49,115 nt of DNA, from the NCBI GenBank assembly GCA_017430985.1, contig JAFRLZ010000006.1, forward strand, positions 1 through 49,115, given 5' to 3'. This stretch comes from Oscillospiraceae bacterium (GTDB taxonomy: Bacteria > Bacillota > Clostridia > Oscillospirales > Oscillospiraceae). Position numbers and translations under genes: made by a program. This document shows, in pieces, positions 30,750-38,040 of the stretch. Position 1 is the stretch's first letter. Each line of letters opens with the position of its first letter. Under the pieces are notes generated by a model, which saw only the letters and a list, made by a program, of their open reading frames with translations, was not told the origin of the DNA and searched no databases.

Positions 30750-32312
30750 GTGACAAAAACAGCCAAACGCTTTTTGCTCCTGCTTGTCGCTCTGTTTTGC
30801 CTTGTCTCCTCCGCCTGCGCGATCACCGCGCTCGTGCGCAGGCAGCGCGCCGAGGAAAAGCAGCAGGCGCTGGAGGAGGCCGTCGCCGCCTTCTCGCTGC
30901 CAAGGCCGCGGGATGCGCAGGCGCAGACCGAGGGCGGCCGCCTGCTGCTCGCGCTGCGGGACGGGGTCTGCCATGCCGAGCCGACGGGCGCTCTGCGCGC
31001 CGAGGGCGACGAGGCTTCTCAGCCGCTGACGCTGACGACGGTGGATATGGACGCGCTGCGATCCGATTATGCCGCGGCCCTCGCCGCGCGGCAGCAGCAG
31101 TGGGTGGACGCGGCCTCCCGCCGCAGCGAGGTCTATACCGAGGACGGCAGCGTGCGCCCGGAGCTGCTGGAGGAGGCCTTCCCCGCCCTGCTCGAAGAGC
31201 TCCTCGCTTCCGGCAAGTACGCGCGCTCCCTTGACGGCGAGCTGCGGCTGCGCTATACCGACGGCGTCTGGAGCTATGAAAACACGGCGGAGCTCGACGC
31301 GCGGCTGCTCGGCGAGCTCGCCGATCCGGACGCGGCGGCCGCGGCGCTCTTCGACGGCGCCGCCGCAACGCTGAGCTATGTGCCGCTGCACTACACGATC
31401 CCCGAGGACGCGCTCTGCGGTCCGGTGCCGGACCCGGCCTGCTTCGGCGAGACGGACGACCCCGCCGTGATCGAGGCGCTGCTGCAGCGTCCGGAGGCGC
31501 AGCGGCTGATCGGCGGGCAGGAGCTGGTCTGGAACGCCGGACTGGAGCTCTATCCCAAGTGCACGCTCATCCGCTACTACCTCGACGAGACGATCCTCGT
31601 GCTGGTCTGGCAGGAGGTGGAGGCGCAGGCCGTCGGCACCTTCTCGGAGATCTTCATCGCGGACGGCTCGCAGTTTCGGCGCAAGATCGCCGCGGACACG
31701 ATCTACGACATGCACTTCGAGAGCACGAGCAGCTTCGCGAAAAAGACCAACGCCGTGCTGGCCTCGGGCGGCGACATGTACTACCACGGGCGCATGTGCG
31801 GCATCGGCTTTTATCAGCGCGAGCTCTACCGCTTCGAGCCGGACAGCTGCGACACCTGCTACATCACCGGCTCGGGCGATCTGCTCTTCAGCTACCGGGG
31901 CCAGATCACGAGCGTGGAGGAGGCCCTCGCCTTCGCGGAGGAAAACGACGTGCTCTTCTCCCTCGTCTTCGGTCCCGTGCTCATCGACAACGGACAGGAC
32001 GTGACGCCGCAGTACTACGCCTGGGGACAGATCAACGACGAGTACGCCCGCGCCGCGCTGGGGCAGCTCGGCGAGCGGCATTACCTCATCATGAACATCA
32101 ACTGCGGCACTCACCGTTATTACCACTACGCCACGCTGCGGCAGGCGGCGGACGCGATGATCGCCCGCGGCTGCGAGAAGGCCTACACGCTCGACGGCGG
32201 CCAGACCGCGACGACCGTGTTCAACGGGCGGCTCATCAACCCCGTGCAGTTCGGCTGGGAGCGCCTCGTCAGCGACATCATCTACTTCGCCACCGCAATC
32301 CCGGATGAGTAG
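30750..32312 (+). CDS. Exported phosphodiester glycosidase (NAGPA-domain) protein
   Basis: 520 residues from GTG 30750 after AAAAGGAGACCCGAGCC. An N-terminal signal anchor (FLLLLVALFCLVSSACAI) leads to an Ala/Glu-rich helical region up to about 230, with no known domain. Residues 310-520 fit the NAGPA fold: MHFESTSSFAKKTNAVLASGGD, a Cys-containing YRFEPDSCDTCYIT, LFSLVFGPVLI and the signature AYTLDGGQTATTVFNG near the end. The mammalian relative removes N-acetylglucosamine from a phosphodiester; bacterial ones are thought to act on wall phosphodiesters such as teichoic acids or peptidoglycan substituents. It is likely anchored on the outer face of the membrane. Monocistronic. Confidence 0.82.
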   Translation: MTKTAKRFLLLLVALFCLVSSACAITALVRRQRAEEKQQALEEAVAAFSLPRPRDAQAQTEGGRLLLALRDGVCHAEPTGALRAEGDEASQPLTLTTVDMDALRSDYAAALAARQQQWVDAASRRSEVYTEDGSVRPELLEEAFPALLEELLASGKYARSLDGELRLRYTDGVWSYENTAELDARLLGELADPDAAAAALFDGAAATLSYVPLHYTIPEDALCGPVPDPACFGETDDPAVIEALLQRPEAQRLIGGQELVWNAGLELYPKCTLIRYYLDETILVLVWQEVEAQAVGTFSEIFIADGSQFRRKIAADTIYDMHFESTSSFAKKTNAVLASGGDMYYHGRMCGIGFYQRELYRFEPDSCDTCYITGSGDLLFSYRGQITSVEEALAFAEENDVLFSLVFGPVLIDNGQDVTPQYYAWGQINDEYARAALGQLGERHYLIMNINCGTHRYYHYATLRQAADAMIARGCEKAYTLDGGQTATTVFNGRLINPVQFGWERLVSDIIYFATAIPDE

Positions 32313-32383
32313 CTTGAAGATAAGACCCTGTGTTGAACGGATCGCGGATATGTCGTTTTCTCCGGTCTCCCGAAAATTGAGAA

Positions 32384-32421
32384 AAAAAGGACTGTGAAAC
32401 CCATGTTTCACAGTCCTTTTT
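32384..32421. terminator. Bidirectional terminator between convergent genes
   Basis: Perfect 17-bp stem (32384-32400 with 32405-32421) with an AAAAA/TTTTT base. It serves the glycosidase-like gene and the minus-strand DUF4097 operon. Confidence 0.93.
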
Positions 32422-32435
32422 CTTGTCTGACGCGG

Positions 32436-33527
32436 TCAATGCTCCTGGATCGTGATGTTGCCGCTCGTGGTTTCCACCGTCACGGGGATGCCGAGGTAGG
32501 TGACGTGCCCTTCGATGGAGACCTTGCCGGAGTTGGTGTCCTGGTGCAGGTCGATCTCCGTGCCCTTCGGGAAAGAGATCGTCACGTCTCCGGAGTTGGT
32601 ATCGACGCTCATCTCGGCGGGCGGCTCGCTGAAGTACAGGTCCACCTTGCCGGAGGTGCTCTCCGCCCGCAGGCTCTCCGCGGCCCCGTCGAAGATCGTG
32701 TCGCCGGAGGTGGTGTCAATGCTGATCTCCTTCGCGCTGAGCGCGCGCAGATCCCGCGAGCCGGAGGTGCTGTGCACCCAGGCCTCGCCGCTTACAGCCG
32801 TCGTTTCCGCGTGCTGGTCGCCGGAGGTGCTGTCGAGACGCAGCTCCGCGCAGGTGCAGCAGATCACGCGCTGGATGCCGGAGGTCGCTTCCAGCGTGAG
32901 CAGGCCGCTCACGGCCGTCGTCTCCGCACGCTGGTCGCCGGAGGTGCTGTTGAGACGCAGCTCCGCGCAGGCGCAGCCCGTCACCGACAGATCGCCGGAG
33001 GTCGATTCCAGCGACATCGTGCCGCTGAGCTCGAGCTCCCGCACAGTTGCCTCGGCCGAGGTCGTGTCGACCGACAGCGCTTCCCCGCTCCAGGCGCGCG
33101 GCACGCGGACCGTCAGCGTCTTCTCCGGGAGGTTTCGGACGCCGTTGGCGCAGGCGAGGACGGACAGCTTCCCGTCCGTGAGCTTCCAGCGCAGGCACTC
33201 GTCCTCGCTGAGCTTCCGGCTGCTCTCTTCTTTCAGCGTCAGGCTCTTCCCGTCGTACGCTTCCACCTTCACCGCGCCGGAGATCCAGTCGACGTCCAGG
33301 CTCCTGAGCTCGGCGGCGTCAAAGCTCTCTTCGCCGGAGCGCAGGACGGTGTAGCCCTTCTGGTCGACGCCCAGGTCGACGCTGCCGACGTTCCCGTTGA
33401 TGCTGAAGCCATAGCGGAAAACATTCGCCAGGCTCTCCCCCTGCCCGCGGGCGAGGTGGAGCAGCGCCGAGCCGATGATGAGCATGACGGCCGCGACGAT
33501 CAGCGCGATTTTGATTCCCTTTTTCAT
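32436..33527 (-). CDS. DUF4097 beta-strand-repeat membrane-anchored protein
   Basis: 363 residues from ATG 33527. A basic start and one membrane helix (IALIVAAVMLIIGSALLHLA) anchor it. From about residue 140 the chain is a solenoid of short beta strands, with some ten repeats of a TSG-type turn (STSGD, TTSGD, TNSGK and variants) every 16-20 residues. Two adjacent blocks, with CAELRL and STSGDQ followed by AETTAVSG, are near copies, a recent internal duplication. DUF4097 proteins are usually the last gene behind DUF1700 and a PadR regulator, as here, and are thought to sit at the membrane or cell surface. Function is unknown. Confidence 0.88.
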   Translation of the reverse strand: MKKGIKIALIVAAVMLIIGSALLHLARGQGESLANVFRYGFSINGNVGSVDLGVDQKGYTVLRSGEESFDAAELRSLDVDWISGAVKVEAYDGKSLTLKEESSRKLSEDECLRWKLTDGKLSVLACANGVRNLPEKTLTVRVPRAWSGEALSVDTTSAEATVRELELSGTMSLESTSGDLSVTGCACAELRLNSTSGDQRAETTAVSGLLTLEATSGIQRVICCTCAELRLDSTSGDQHAETTAVSGEAWVHSTSGSRDLRALSAKEISIDTTSGDTIFDGAAESLRAESTSGKVDLYFSEPPAEMSVDTNSGDVTISFPKGTEIDLHQDTNSGKVSIEGHVTYLGIPVTVETTSGNITIQEH

Positions 33528-33530
33528 ATC

Positions 33531-34118
33531 TCAGCCCTCCTTCTTGATAAAGAGCGATTTGATTCCTTTGAAGATCGCCGTGCAGAGCTTTGCCATGCCG
33601 CGGCAGAGCGGTTTCAGCGCCAGCGCGCCGAGCACGCACAGGCCGCCCGCGATCAGCGCCGAGCCGATCAGCAGCAGCGGCGAGGCGGAGACGAGCTTGA
33701 CGAAGAGGCCGATGGGCGCGGCGACGGCCACGATCCCCAGCGCGAGCACGACGACGCCGAAGCTGAGCACCAGCGACCAGAGCACGATCAGCACGGCGAG
33801 CAGCACCGCGCCGAAGCTCAGCAGCAGCGGGAACCAGACCGGAAAGCCCAGCACGAGCAGCACGATGTTCAGCCCCGAGAGCCTGCCCGCGGACTTCACG
33901 CAGCTCTTGACGAGCGTGCCCAGCGGCAGCTCGATCAGCAGCTCCTGCGCGATCTGAGTGGGGTCGCCCAGCTTTGCCGCGGCCTCCTGCTCGCTCAGGC
34001 CGTCCTCCTGCATATCCGCGAAGAGCTCCTCATAATAGGCGATCTGCTTCTCCAGCTCCTCCGGGGGCAGCTGCGACAGCGCGCGGCGCAGCGTATCCAG
34101 AAATTCAGCTTTGTTCAT
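33531..34118 (-). CDS. DUF1700 domain-containing membrane protein
   Basis: 195 residues from ATG 34118. The N-terminal 60 residues are the DUF1700 helical region (MNKAEFLDTLRRALSQLPPEE...IAYYEELFADMQEDG, ending EAAAKLGDPTQIAQELL), a cytosolic piece. Four or five hydrophobic helices follow up to about 175, then a basic tail. It overlaps the PadR gene by 14 bases and stops 3 bases before the DUF4097 gene, so all three are translated from one message. The set is common in Firmicutes and may respond to envelope stress; the mechanism is not known. Confidence 0.9.
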   Translation of the reverse strand: MNKAEFLDTLRRALSQLPPEELEKQIAYYEELFADMQEDGLSEQEAAAKLGDPTQIAQELLIELPLGTLVKSCVKSAGRLSGLNIVLLVLGFPVWFPLLLSFGAVLLAVLIVLWSLVLSFGVVVLALGIVAVAAPIGLFVKLVSASPLLLIGSALIAGGLCVLGALALKPLCRGMAKLCTAIFKGIKSLFIKKEG

Positions 34119-34431
34119 CTCTCAAGCCTCCCTGAATGTATTCGTACATGGCGGCCACCTCGTCCCAGTCGGCGGCAAAGCTCTCCAACTGCCGCCGCCC
34201 GAGGGGCGTGAGGCGGTAGAACTTTCGCAGCCGGCCGTTGTGCTCCACGCTGTATACCGTCAGCGCGCCGGCGTTTTCCAGGCGGCGCAGGATCGGATAG
34301 AGCGTCGATTCCGTGACGGAGACGAAGGGAGCCAGGTCCTTGACGATCTGGTAGCCGTACGAGTCTTCCCGTGCCAGCGCGGCCAGGACACAGTTCTCGA
34401 CCAGCCCGCGCTTCATCTGTGCGTCCAGCAT
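34105..34431 (-). CDS. PadR-family transcriptional regulator
   Basis: 108 residues from ATG 34431, after AAAGGGGG; starts further upstream fall at or next to the -10 box. The winged helix covers most of the chain: GLVENCVLAALAREDSYGYQI, a recognition helix with TESTLYPILRRLENAG, and a wing with EHNGRLRKFYRLTPLG. A C-terminal helix provides dimerisation. PadR proteins repress their own operon and let go on binding a ligand. A palindrome over its promoter (34450-34478) is the likely binding site. First gene of the operon with DUF1700 and DUF4097. Confidence 0.94.
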   Translation of the reverse strand: MLDAQMKRGLVENCVLAALAREDSYGYQIVKDLAPFVSVTESTLYPILRRLENAGALTVYSVEHNGRLRKFYRLTPLGRRQLESFAADWDEVAAMYEYIQGGLRDEQS

Positions 34432-34449
34432 CGGCAATACCCCCTTTCG

Positions 34450-34478
34450 CATAATACTATACATCACACAGTATTATG
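34450..34478. promoter_or_regulatory. Probable PadR operator palindrome
   Basis: CATAATACT (34450-34458) and AGTATTATG (34470-34478) are perfect inverted repeats, 11 bases apart. They fill the space between the -10 and -35 boxes, where a bound dimer would block RNA polymerase. Confidence 0.75.
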
Positions 34479-34484
34479 TGTCAA
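34456..34484 (-). promoter_or_regulatory. Promoter of the padR/DUF1700/DUF4097 operon
   Basis: Minus-strand TTGACA (34479-34484), 17-base spacer, TATAGT (34456-34461). Confidence 0.85.
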
Positions 34485-34540
34485 GAGGTATTTCTCATTT
34501 TTTCGCACATTAGAGATTAGCGAGCTGTTGGGATACCATC

Positions 34541-34567
34541 GCAGGGGCGGCTGGCAGCCGCCCCTGC
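34541..34567. repeat. Dispersed palindrome, family C, copy 1
   Basis: GCAGGGGCGGCTG and CAGCCGCCCCTGC form a perfect hairpin. The flank after it (CCAACGCCTCTGCAAACTCCGG) resembles the outer flank of family B. Confidence 0.8.
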
Positions 34568-34641
34568 GGACAACGGCCAACGCCTCTGCAAACTCCGGTT
34601 TGTCATTTTCCCTGTTCTTTTCCCCTCTTTGGTCGAAGGGC

Positions 34642-34670
34642 TTGACGGGGTGCGGGAAATGCATTATGTT
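34642..34670 (+). promoter_or_regulatory. Promoter of the small secreted protein gene
   Basis: TTGACG (34642-34647), 17-base spacer, TATGTT (34665-34670). Confidence 0.7.
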
Positions 34671-34690
34671 AACCTTTGGAGGTGGTGTTG

Positions 34691-35239
34691 TTGCTTCGGA
34701 AACTCTGCGCTCTGTCGGCGGCGCTGCTGGGGCTGCTGGCGGCCAATTTGCATGTGGTCTGCGCGGTCGGCTACGGCGGCGCGGCGCCGGAGGGAGCCTA
34801 CTCCCCCGCCGCCGTGCGGCGGGGCCTTGCCGCGGCGGAGGCGGCGGCCGAGGAGATCCTGCCCGGCGAAGGATCGGCCGCAGCGCCGGTGCTGCGCTAT
34901 TCGCTCCGGCTGCGTCCGCCCTCGGACGACGCGCGGTACGTCGCGGACGCGGCGCTGCGCGCGACGGAGGGCGTGGCCGTGCTCGACGGGGTATATCTCG
35001 ACCATGTACTGCTCGGAGCGGTCAAAAACGGCGCGCGCTTTGCCGGGCGCGTACAGGCCTGGCTCTTCGACAGCATGCCCTGGCGCGCCTACGAGGCGGG
35101 CTTTGTCGAGCCCTTCGCCCTGCGGCCGCTCTACGCGCGAGAAAGCTCCGCGCAGGACCCCGCTCTGCTGCTCGACGCGCTCGCGCGCACGGCGCGGGTC
35201 TGGTACGTCGACGCCGAGGGGCGCGACGTGCCGGGATAA
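34691..35239 (+). CDS. Hypothetical exported protein
   Basis: 182 residues from TTG 34691, taken because GGAGG at 34678-34682 sits 8 bases before it; TTG 34688 is nearly as good. A signal sequence (LCALSAALLGLLAANLHVVCA) precedes an Ala/Glu/Arg-rich mature part with segments AEEILPGEG, VLDGVYLDHVLLGAV and RARVWYVD-like strands. No domain is recognised. It is very GC-rich. Promoter and terminator flank it, so it is a real monocistronic unit, function unknown. Confidence 0.65.
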   Translation: MLRKLCALSAALLGLLAANLHVVCAVGYGGAAPEGAYSPAAVRRGLAAAEAAAEEILPGEGSAAAPVLRYSLRLRPPSDDARYVADAALRATEGVAVLDGVYLDHVLLGAVKNGARFAGRVQAWLFDSMPWRAYEAGFVEPFALRPLYARESSAQDPALLLDALARTARVWYVDAEGRDVPG

Positions 35240-35244
35240 AACGC

Positions 35245-35363
35245 GTCTGTCATTCCGAGCAAAAAAGAGCTGCCGTTGGCAGCTCTTTTTTTGCGTGTGA
35301 ATCCGTCTTCCCGGAGATGCGGATCGCCGCGTCGGGCTTACGCCCTCCTCGCAATGACAGGTG
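35245..35363. repeat. Family A repeat, copy 2 (reverse orientation)
   Basis: It reads CATTCCGAG at the left and CCTCGCAATGACAG at the right, the reverse of the copies near 4147, 43860 and 46866. The central part has GAATCCGTC and GGATCGCCGCG. A terminator hairpin is embedded at 35261-35291. Confidence 0.85.
35261..35291. terminator. Bidirectional terminator inside a family A repeat
   Basis: AAAAAAGAGCTGCC with its perfect complement (35278-35291) and a 3-base loop, with A and T tracts at the ends. It separates two convergent genes. Confidence 0.92.
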
Positions 35364-35383
35364 GGAACGTGCTGTTTCACCGT

Positions 35384-36370
35384 TCAGTCGTCCTTCCGGT
35401 TGAGCGCGGTGAGGATGGCGTAAATCGCGCCGAAGAGCACGCCCGCGACCGGCCAGATGATCCAGCTTCTGTCCCAGCTGTCCGTGCTGAAGCTCCAGCC
35501 GAGGAAGATCGCCGTCACGAGCAGCCAGTAGCTCCCAGACACCCAATTGAACTTTTTGGCCTCCTCTTTGGAGCGGCGGCTGTAGTCGTCCTCCTCCAGG
35601 AGCTGTTTGAAGCTGCCCCACACGATGGACGCGCGCACGATCAGCAGTACGCCCACCGCGACGATCGCCAGCAGCAGGCTCACCGCGGCGACGTGCATGA
35701 AGCTGTCTTCGCCGCTGAGGATGAGACTGACGAAGATCGGCAGCACCGCCACGACGCACAGCACAATGCCGACGGTCAGCTGGCGGGTGAAGGCCGGGCG
35801 GTATTTCTCGCGCCGGTCGCGCACCATTCCGTCCACGCCGTACAGCGTGTCGATGGGCTCGCTCTCCAGATATTCAAACTGCTTGGCGCGGATCCCGCAG
35901 GTGACGAAGATCGCCACCGCGCAGCCAACCAGCAGGAACAGCGCTACAAGTCCGAGCCCGGCGGCCTGTGCCTGCGTCAGGGCGACCAGCCCCATCTCCT
36001 GCGCGCCGCAGAGGAGGATCAGCAGCACCGGCGAGAGGATGCACAGCATCACGCCCATCGCGATGCGCACGGCGTTCTGTTCTCGTACGAGCAGGAAGGA
36101 CGAGGCCTCCTCCATTCCGACCGTGCGGAGCGTCCTGTCGCCGCTCTCGCTCTCCTCATAGTCGGCCTGCTCCAGCTCATCCTTTAACAGATAGTCGGTC
36201 GTCACGCCGAAGATCTGTGAAAGGAGCACGATGCGCCCCATATCGGGCACGGACTGTGCGCTCTCCCACTTGGAGATGGACTGGCGGCTCACGTCCATCT
36301 TTTCCGCCAGCTCCTCCTGGGACCAGCCGTTCTTTTTTCTCTGCTCGATGATCTTGTCTGCGAGGATCAT
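35384..36370 (-). CDS. XRE-family regulator fused to a membrane domain
   Basis: 328 residues from ATG 36370, with AAGGGAG 8 bases upstream; a TTG two codons earlier is less well placed. Residues 1-60 are a Cro/C1 helix-turn-helix ([36 protein letters not shown]). After a short acidic linker come about seven hydrophobic helices in pairs, with charged loops such as [15 protein letters not shown]. This one-component membrane regulator type is common in Firmicutes and probably senses something in the membrane while binding DNA. TATACT at 36401-36406 (minus strand) is its likely -10 box. No obvious target gene lies beside it. Confidence 0.88.
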   Translation of the reverse strand: MILADKIIEQRKKNGWSQEELAEKMDVSRQSISKWESAQSVPDMGRIVLLSQIFGVTTDYLLKDELEQADYEESESGDRTLRTVGMEEASSFLLVREQNAVRIAMGVMLCILSPVLLILLCGAQEMGLVALTQAQAAGLGLVALFLLVGCAVAIFVTCGIRAKQFEYLESEPIDTLYGVDGMVRDRREKYRPAFTRQLTVGIVLCVVAVLPIFVSLILSGEDSFMHVAAVSLLLAIVAVGVLLIVRASIVWGSFKQLLEEDDYSRRSKEEAKKFNWVSGSYWLLVTAIFLGWSFSTDSWDRSWIIWPVAGVLFGAIYAILTALNRKDD

Positions 36371-36483
36371 GTTCAAAACTCCCTTCTGTTCAGGTGAGCC
36401 CAGTATAGCGGAAAAGGTGCTTTACAAGCCACAAAGCGCGCTTGGAAGCTCCGCAACCGGCGGTTGCACCCGCCGGTTTTCCC

Positions 36484-36924
36484 CTAAAAAAGCTCCTCGA
36501 CCGCGCTCTCGCCGTACAGCGCGAGCCCCTCGGCACGGAGCTTCTCCGCCGCCGTGCCGTCGCCGGAGATCACGGTATGGCTGAAGCTGCCGTCATAGAT
36601 CGCGCCCGTCCCGCAGGAGGGGCTTCGCTCCTTCAGCAGCGCGGCGCGGCAGCCGAAGCGCCGGGCGAGCGTCAGCGCGGTCCGCGCCCCGGCCTCGTAC
36701 TCCGCCGTCACGTCCGCGCCGGAGTGCGACGCGACGCGCATCCCCCGCCGCTCGCTCGGCTCGCGCGGGATGGGCAGGCCGCCCGCCGTCTCTGGGCAGA
36801 CGGGAACGAGCGAATAGCGCTCGCGCAGCGCCCGGAGCGTCGCCTCCGGCAGAGCGTTGTGCCCGCCGTCATACTTGCAGGGCCTGCCGAGAAAGCAGGC
36901 CGAGATCAAGAGCCGTTCCTTCAT
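36484..36924 (-). CDS. DUF523 domain-containing protein
   Basis: 146 residues from ATG 36924, which overlaps the rhomboid stop codon as ATGA. DUF523 motifs are complete: ISACFLGRPCKYDGG, PVCPETAGGLPIPR and LKERSPSCGTGAIYDG, with conserved cysteines in each. The conserved Cys set suggests metal or Fe-S binding. The family is widespread and of unknown activity; some members are fused to DUF1722. It is the last gene of the macro-rhomboid-DUF523 operon. Confidence 0.9.
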   Translation of the reverse strand: MKERLLISACFLGRPCKYDGGHNALPEATLRALRERYSLVPVCPETAGGLPIPREPSERRGMRVASHSGADVTAEYEAGARTALTLARRFGCRAALLKERSPSCGTGAIYDGSFSHTVISGDGTAAEKLRAEGLALYGESAVEELF

Positions 36925-37484
36925 TTGCGCATGCTCAGGCCTAGGAAAGCGCCGCACAGGCCGCCGATGATGTGCGTCAGCTGCGAGACGTTATCGCTGA
37001 GCACCACGCCGTCCACGATCTCGCCGCCGACGTAGAGCAGCAGCACGAGGATCAGCGTGATGGGGATGCAGCCGTCCTTCATGCCCGCGAGCGAGGACAT
37101 GACGATCATCATGAACACGATGCCGGAAGCGCCGAGCAGCGCCGTGTGCGGGAAAAAGAGCCACTGCACGAGCCCGGAGATCAGCGCGGTCAGAACGATC
37201 GCCGAGAGCAGCGGGCGGCTGCCGTATTTTTCCTCCAGCGGCGGACCGACCACGAGGATCAGCATCATGTTGCCTATGTAATGGGAATAGCCGCTGTGCC
37301 CCAGCACATGCAGCACAAAGCGCGGGTATGCGAGCAGATCGTTCAGGCGGCAGCGGTAGACGGAAAACAGCAGCGTCGTGCTGCGCCCGCCGGTGAGCGC
37401 GCCGAGCAGGAGCGCCGCCAGCGAGAGCAGCGCAAAGCTCAGCACCACGGGGGAATTGTATTGCAGGCGGATCGCGCGTTTCAT
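36921..37484 (-). CDS. Rhomboid family intramembrane serine protease
   Basis: 187 residues, near the six-helix minimum for rhomboids. It cleaves membrane proteins within the bilayer. Catalytic features are present: GASG with S120 the nucleophile, H171 in QLTHIIGG the base, and HYIGNMM with N72 for the oxyanion hole. Start ATG 37484 overlaps the stop of the macro-domain gene as ATGA, and its stop overlaps the DUF523 start the same way, so translation is coupled across all three. Substrates are unknown. Confidence 0.92.
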   Translation of the reverse strand: MKRAIRLQYNSPVVLSFALLSLAALLLGALTGGRSTTLLFSVYRCRLNDLLAYPRFVLHVLGHSGYSHYIGNMMLILVVGPPLEEKYGSRPLLSAIVLTALISGLVQWLFFPHTALLGASGIVFMMIVMSSLAGMKDGCIPITLILVLLLYVGGEIVDGVVLSDNVSQLTHIIGGLCGAFLGLSMRK

Positions 37485-37990
37485 AGCTCGCTCAGCGCCT
37501 CCTCATAGGAAGCCTTCGTGCGCCCGTCGAAGCAGACCATGCGCACCCGCTCGATCTCCGGATGCTCCTTCAGAAAGGCGTCGATCTCCCGGACGGCGAT
37601 GCGGGAGGCCCTGTCGAGCGGGAAATGATAGACGCCCGTGCTGATGGAGGGGAAGTCCACCGTCTTGCAGCCGTTGGCCGCCGCCAGCTCCAGGCAGGAG
37701 CGGTAGCAGGAGGCCAGAAGCTCGTCCTCGCCGCGCCCGCCGCCGTGCCAGACGGGGCCGGGCGTGTGGATGACGTGTTTGGCCGGCAGGCGGTAGCCCT
37801 TCGTGATCTTGGCCTTGCCGGTCTCGCAGCCGTGGAGCGTGCGGCACTCGGCCAGCAGCTCCGGCCCGGCCGCGCGGTGGATCGCGCCGTCGACCCCGCC
37901 GCCGCCGAGCAGCGAGCAGTTGGCGGCGTTGACGATGGCGTCGACCGCCTGCTTCGTGATGTCGCCCTGGATGATCTCGATTTTTCCCAT
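37481..37990 (-). CDS. Macro domain protein, O-acetyl-ADP-ribose deacetylase-like
   Basis: 169 residues from ATG 37990, which has GGAGG 5 bases upstream; an earlier in-frame ATG is on top of that site. The single macro domain has the ADP-ribose loop set: [24 protein letters not shown] and [11 protein letters not shown]. These match the YmdB/MacroD type that hydrolyses O-acetyl-ADP-ribose or removes ADP-ribose from proteins. It is the first gene of a tightly coupled operon. No separate promoter is clear; it may be read through from clpE past the weak terminator between them. Confidence 0.93.
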   Translation of the reverse strand: MGKIEIIQGDITKQAVDAIVNAANCSLLGGGGVDGAIHRAAGPELLAECRTLHGCETGKAKITKGYRLPAKHVIHTPGPVWHGGGRGEDELLASCYRSCLELAAANGCKTVDFPSISTGVYHFPLDRASRIAVREIDAFLKEHPEIERVRMVCFDGRTKASYEEALSEL

Positions 37991-38006
37991 ATGTACCTCC
38001 AAACAA

Positions 38007-38035
38007 GAAAAACCTCTTGAAAAAGAGGCTTTTCT
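38007..38035 (-). terminator. clpE terminator
   Basis: On the minus strand, GCCTCTT-TTTC-AAGAGGT and a TTTTC tail. The stem is short, so read-through into the macro-domain gene is possible. Confidence 0.7.
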
Positions 38036-38040
38036 TTCTG

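Noticed and set aside
27979..30756. A 925-codon minus-strand open frame opposite the Fe-S/FAD oxidoreductase
   Set aside because: The plus-strand frame has complete cofactor motifs, and the minus-strand frame is a composition shadow rich in Val, Leu, Ala and Asp.
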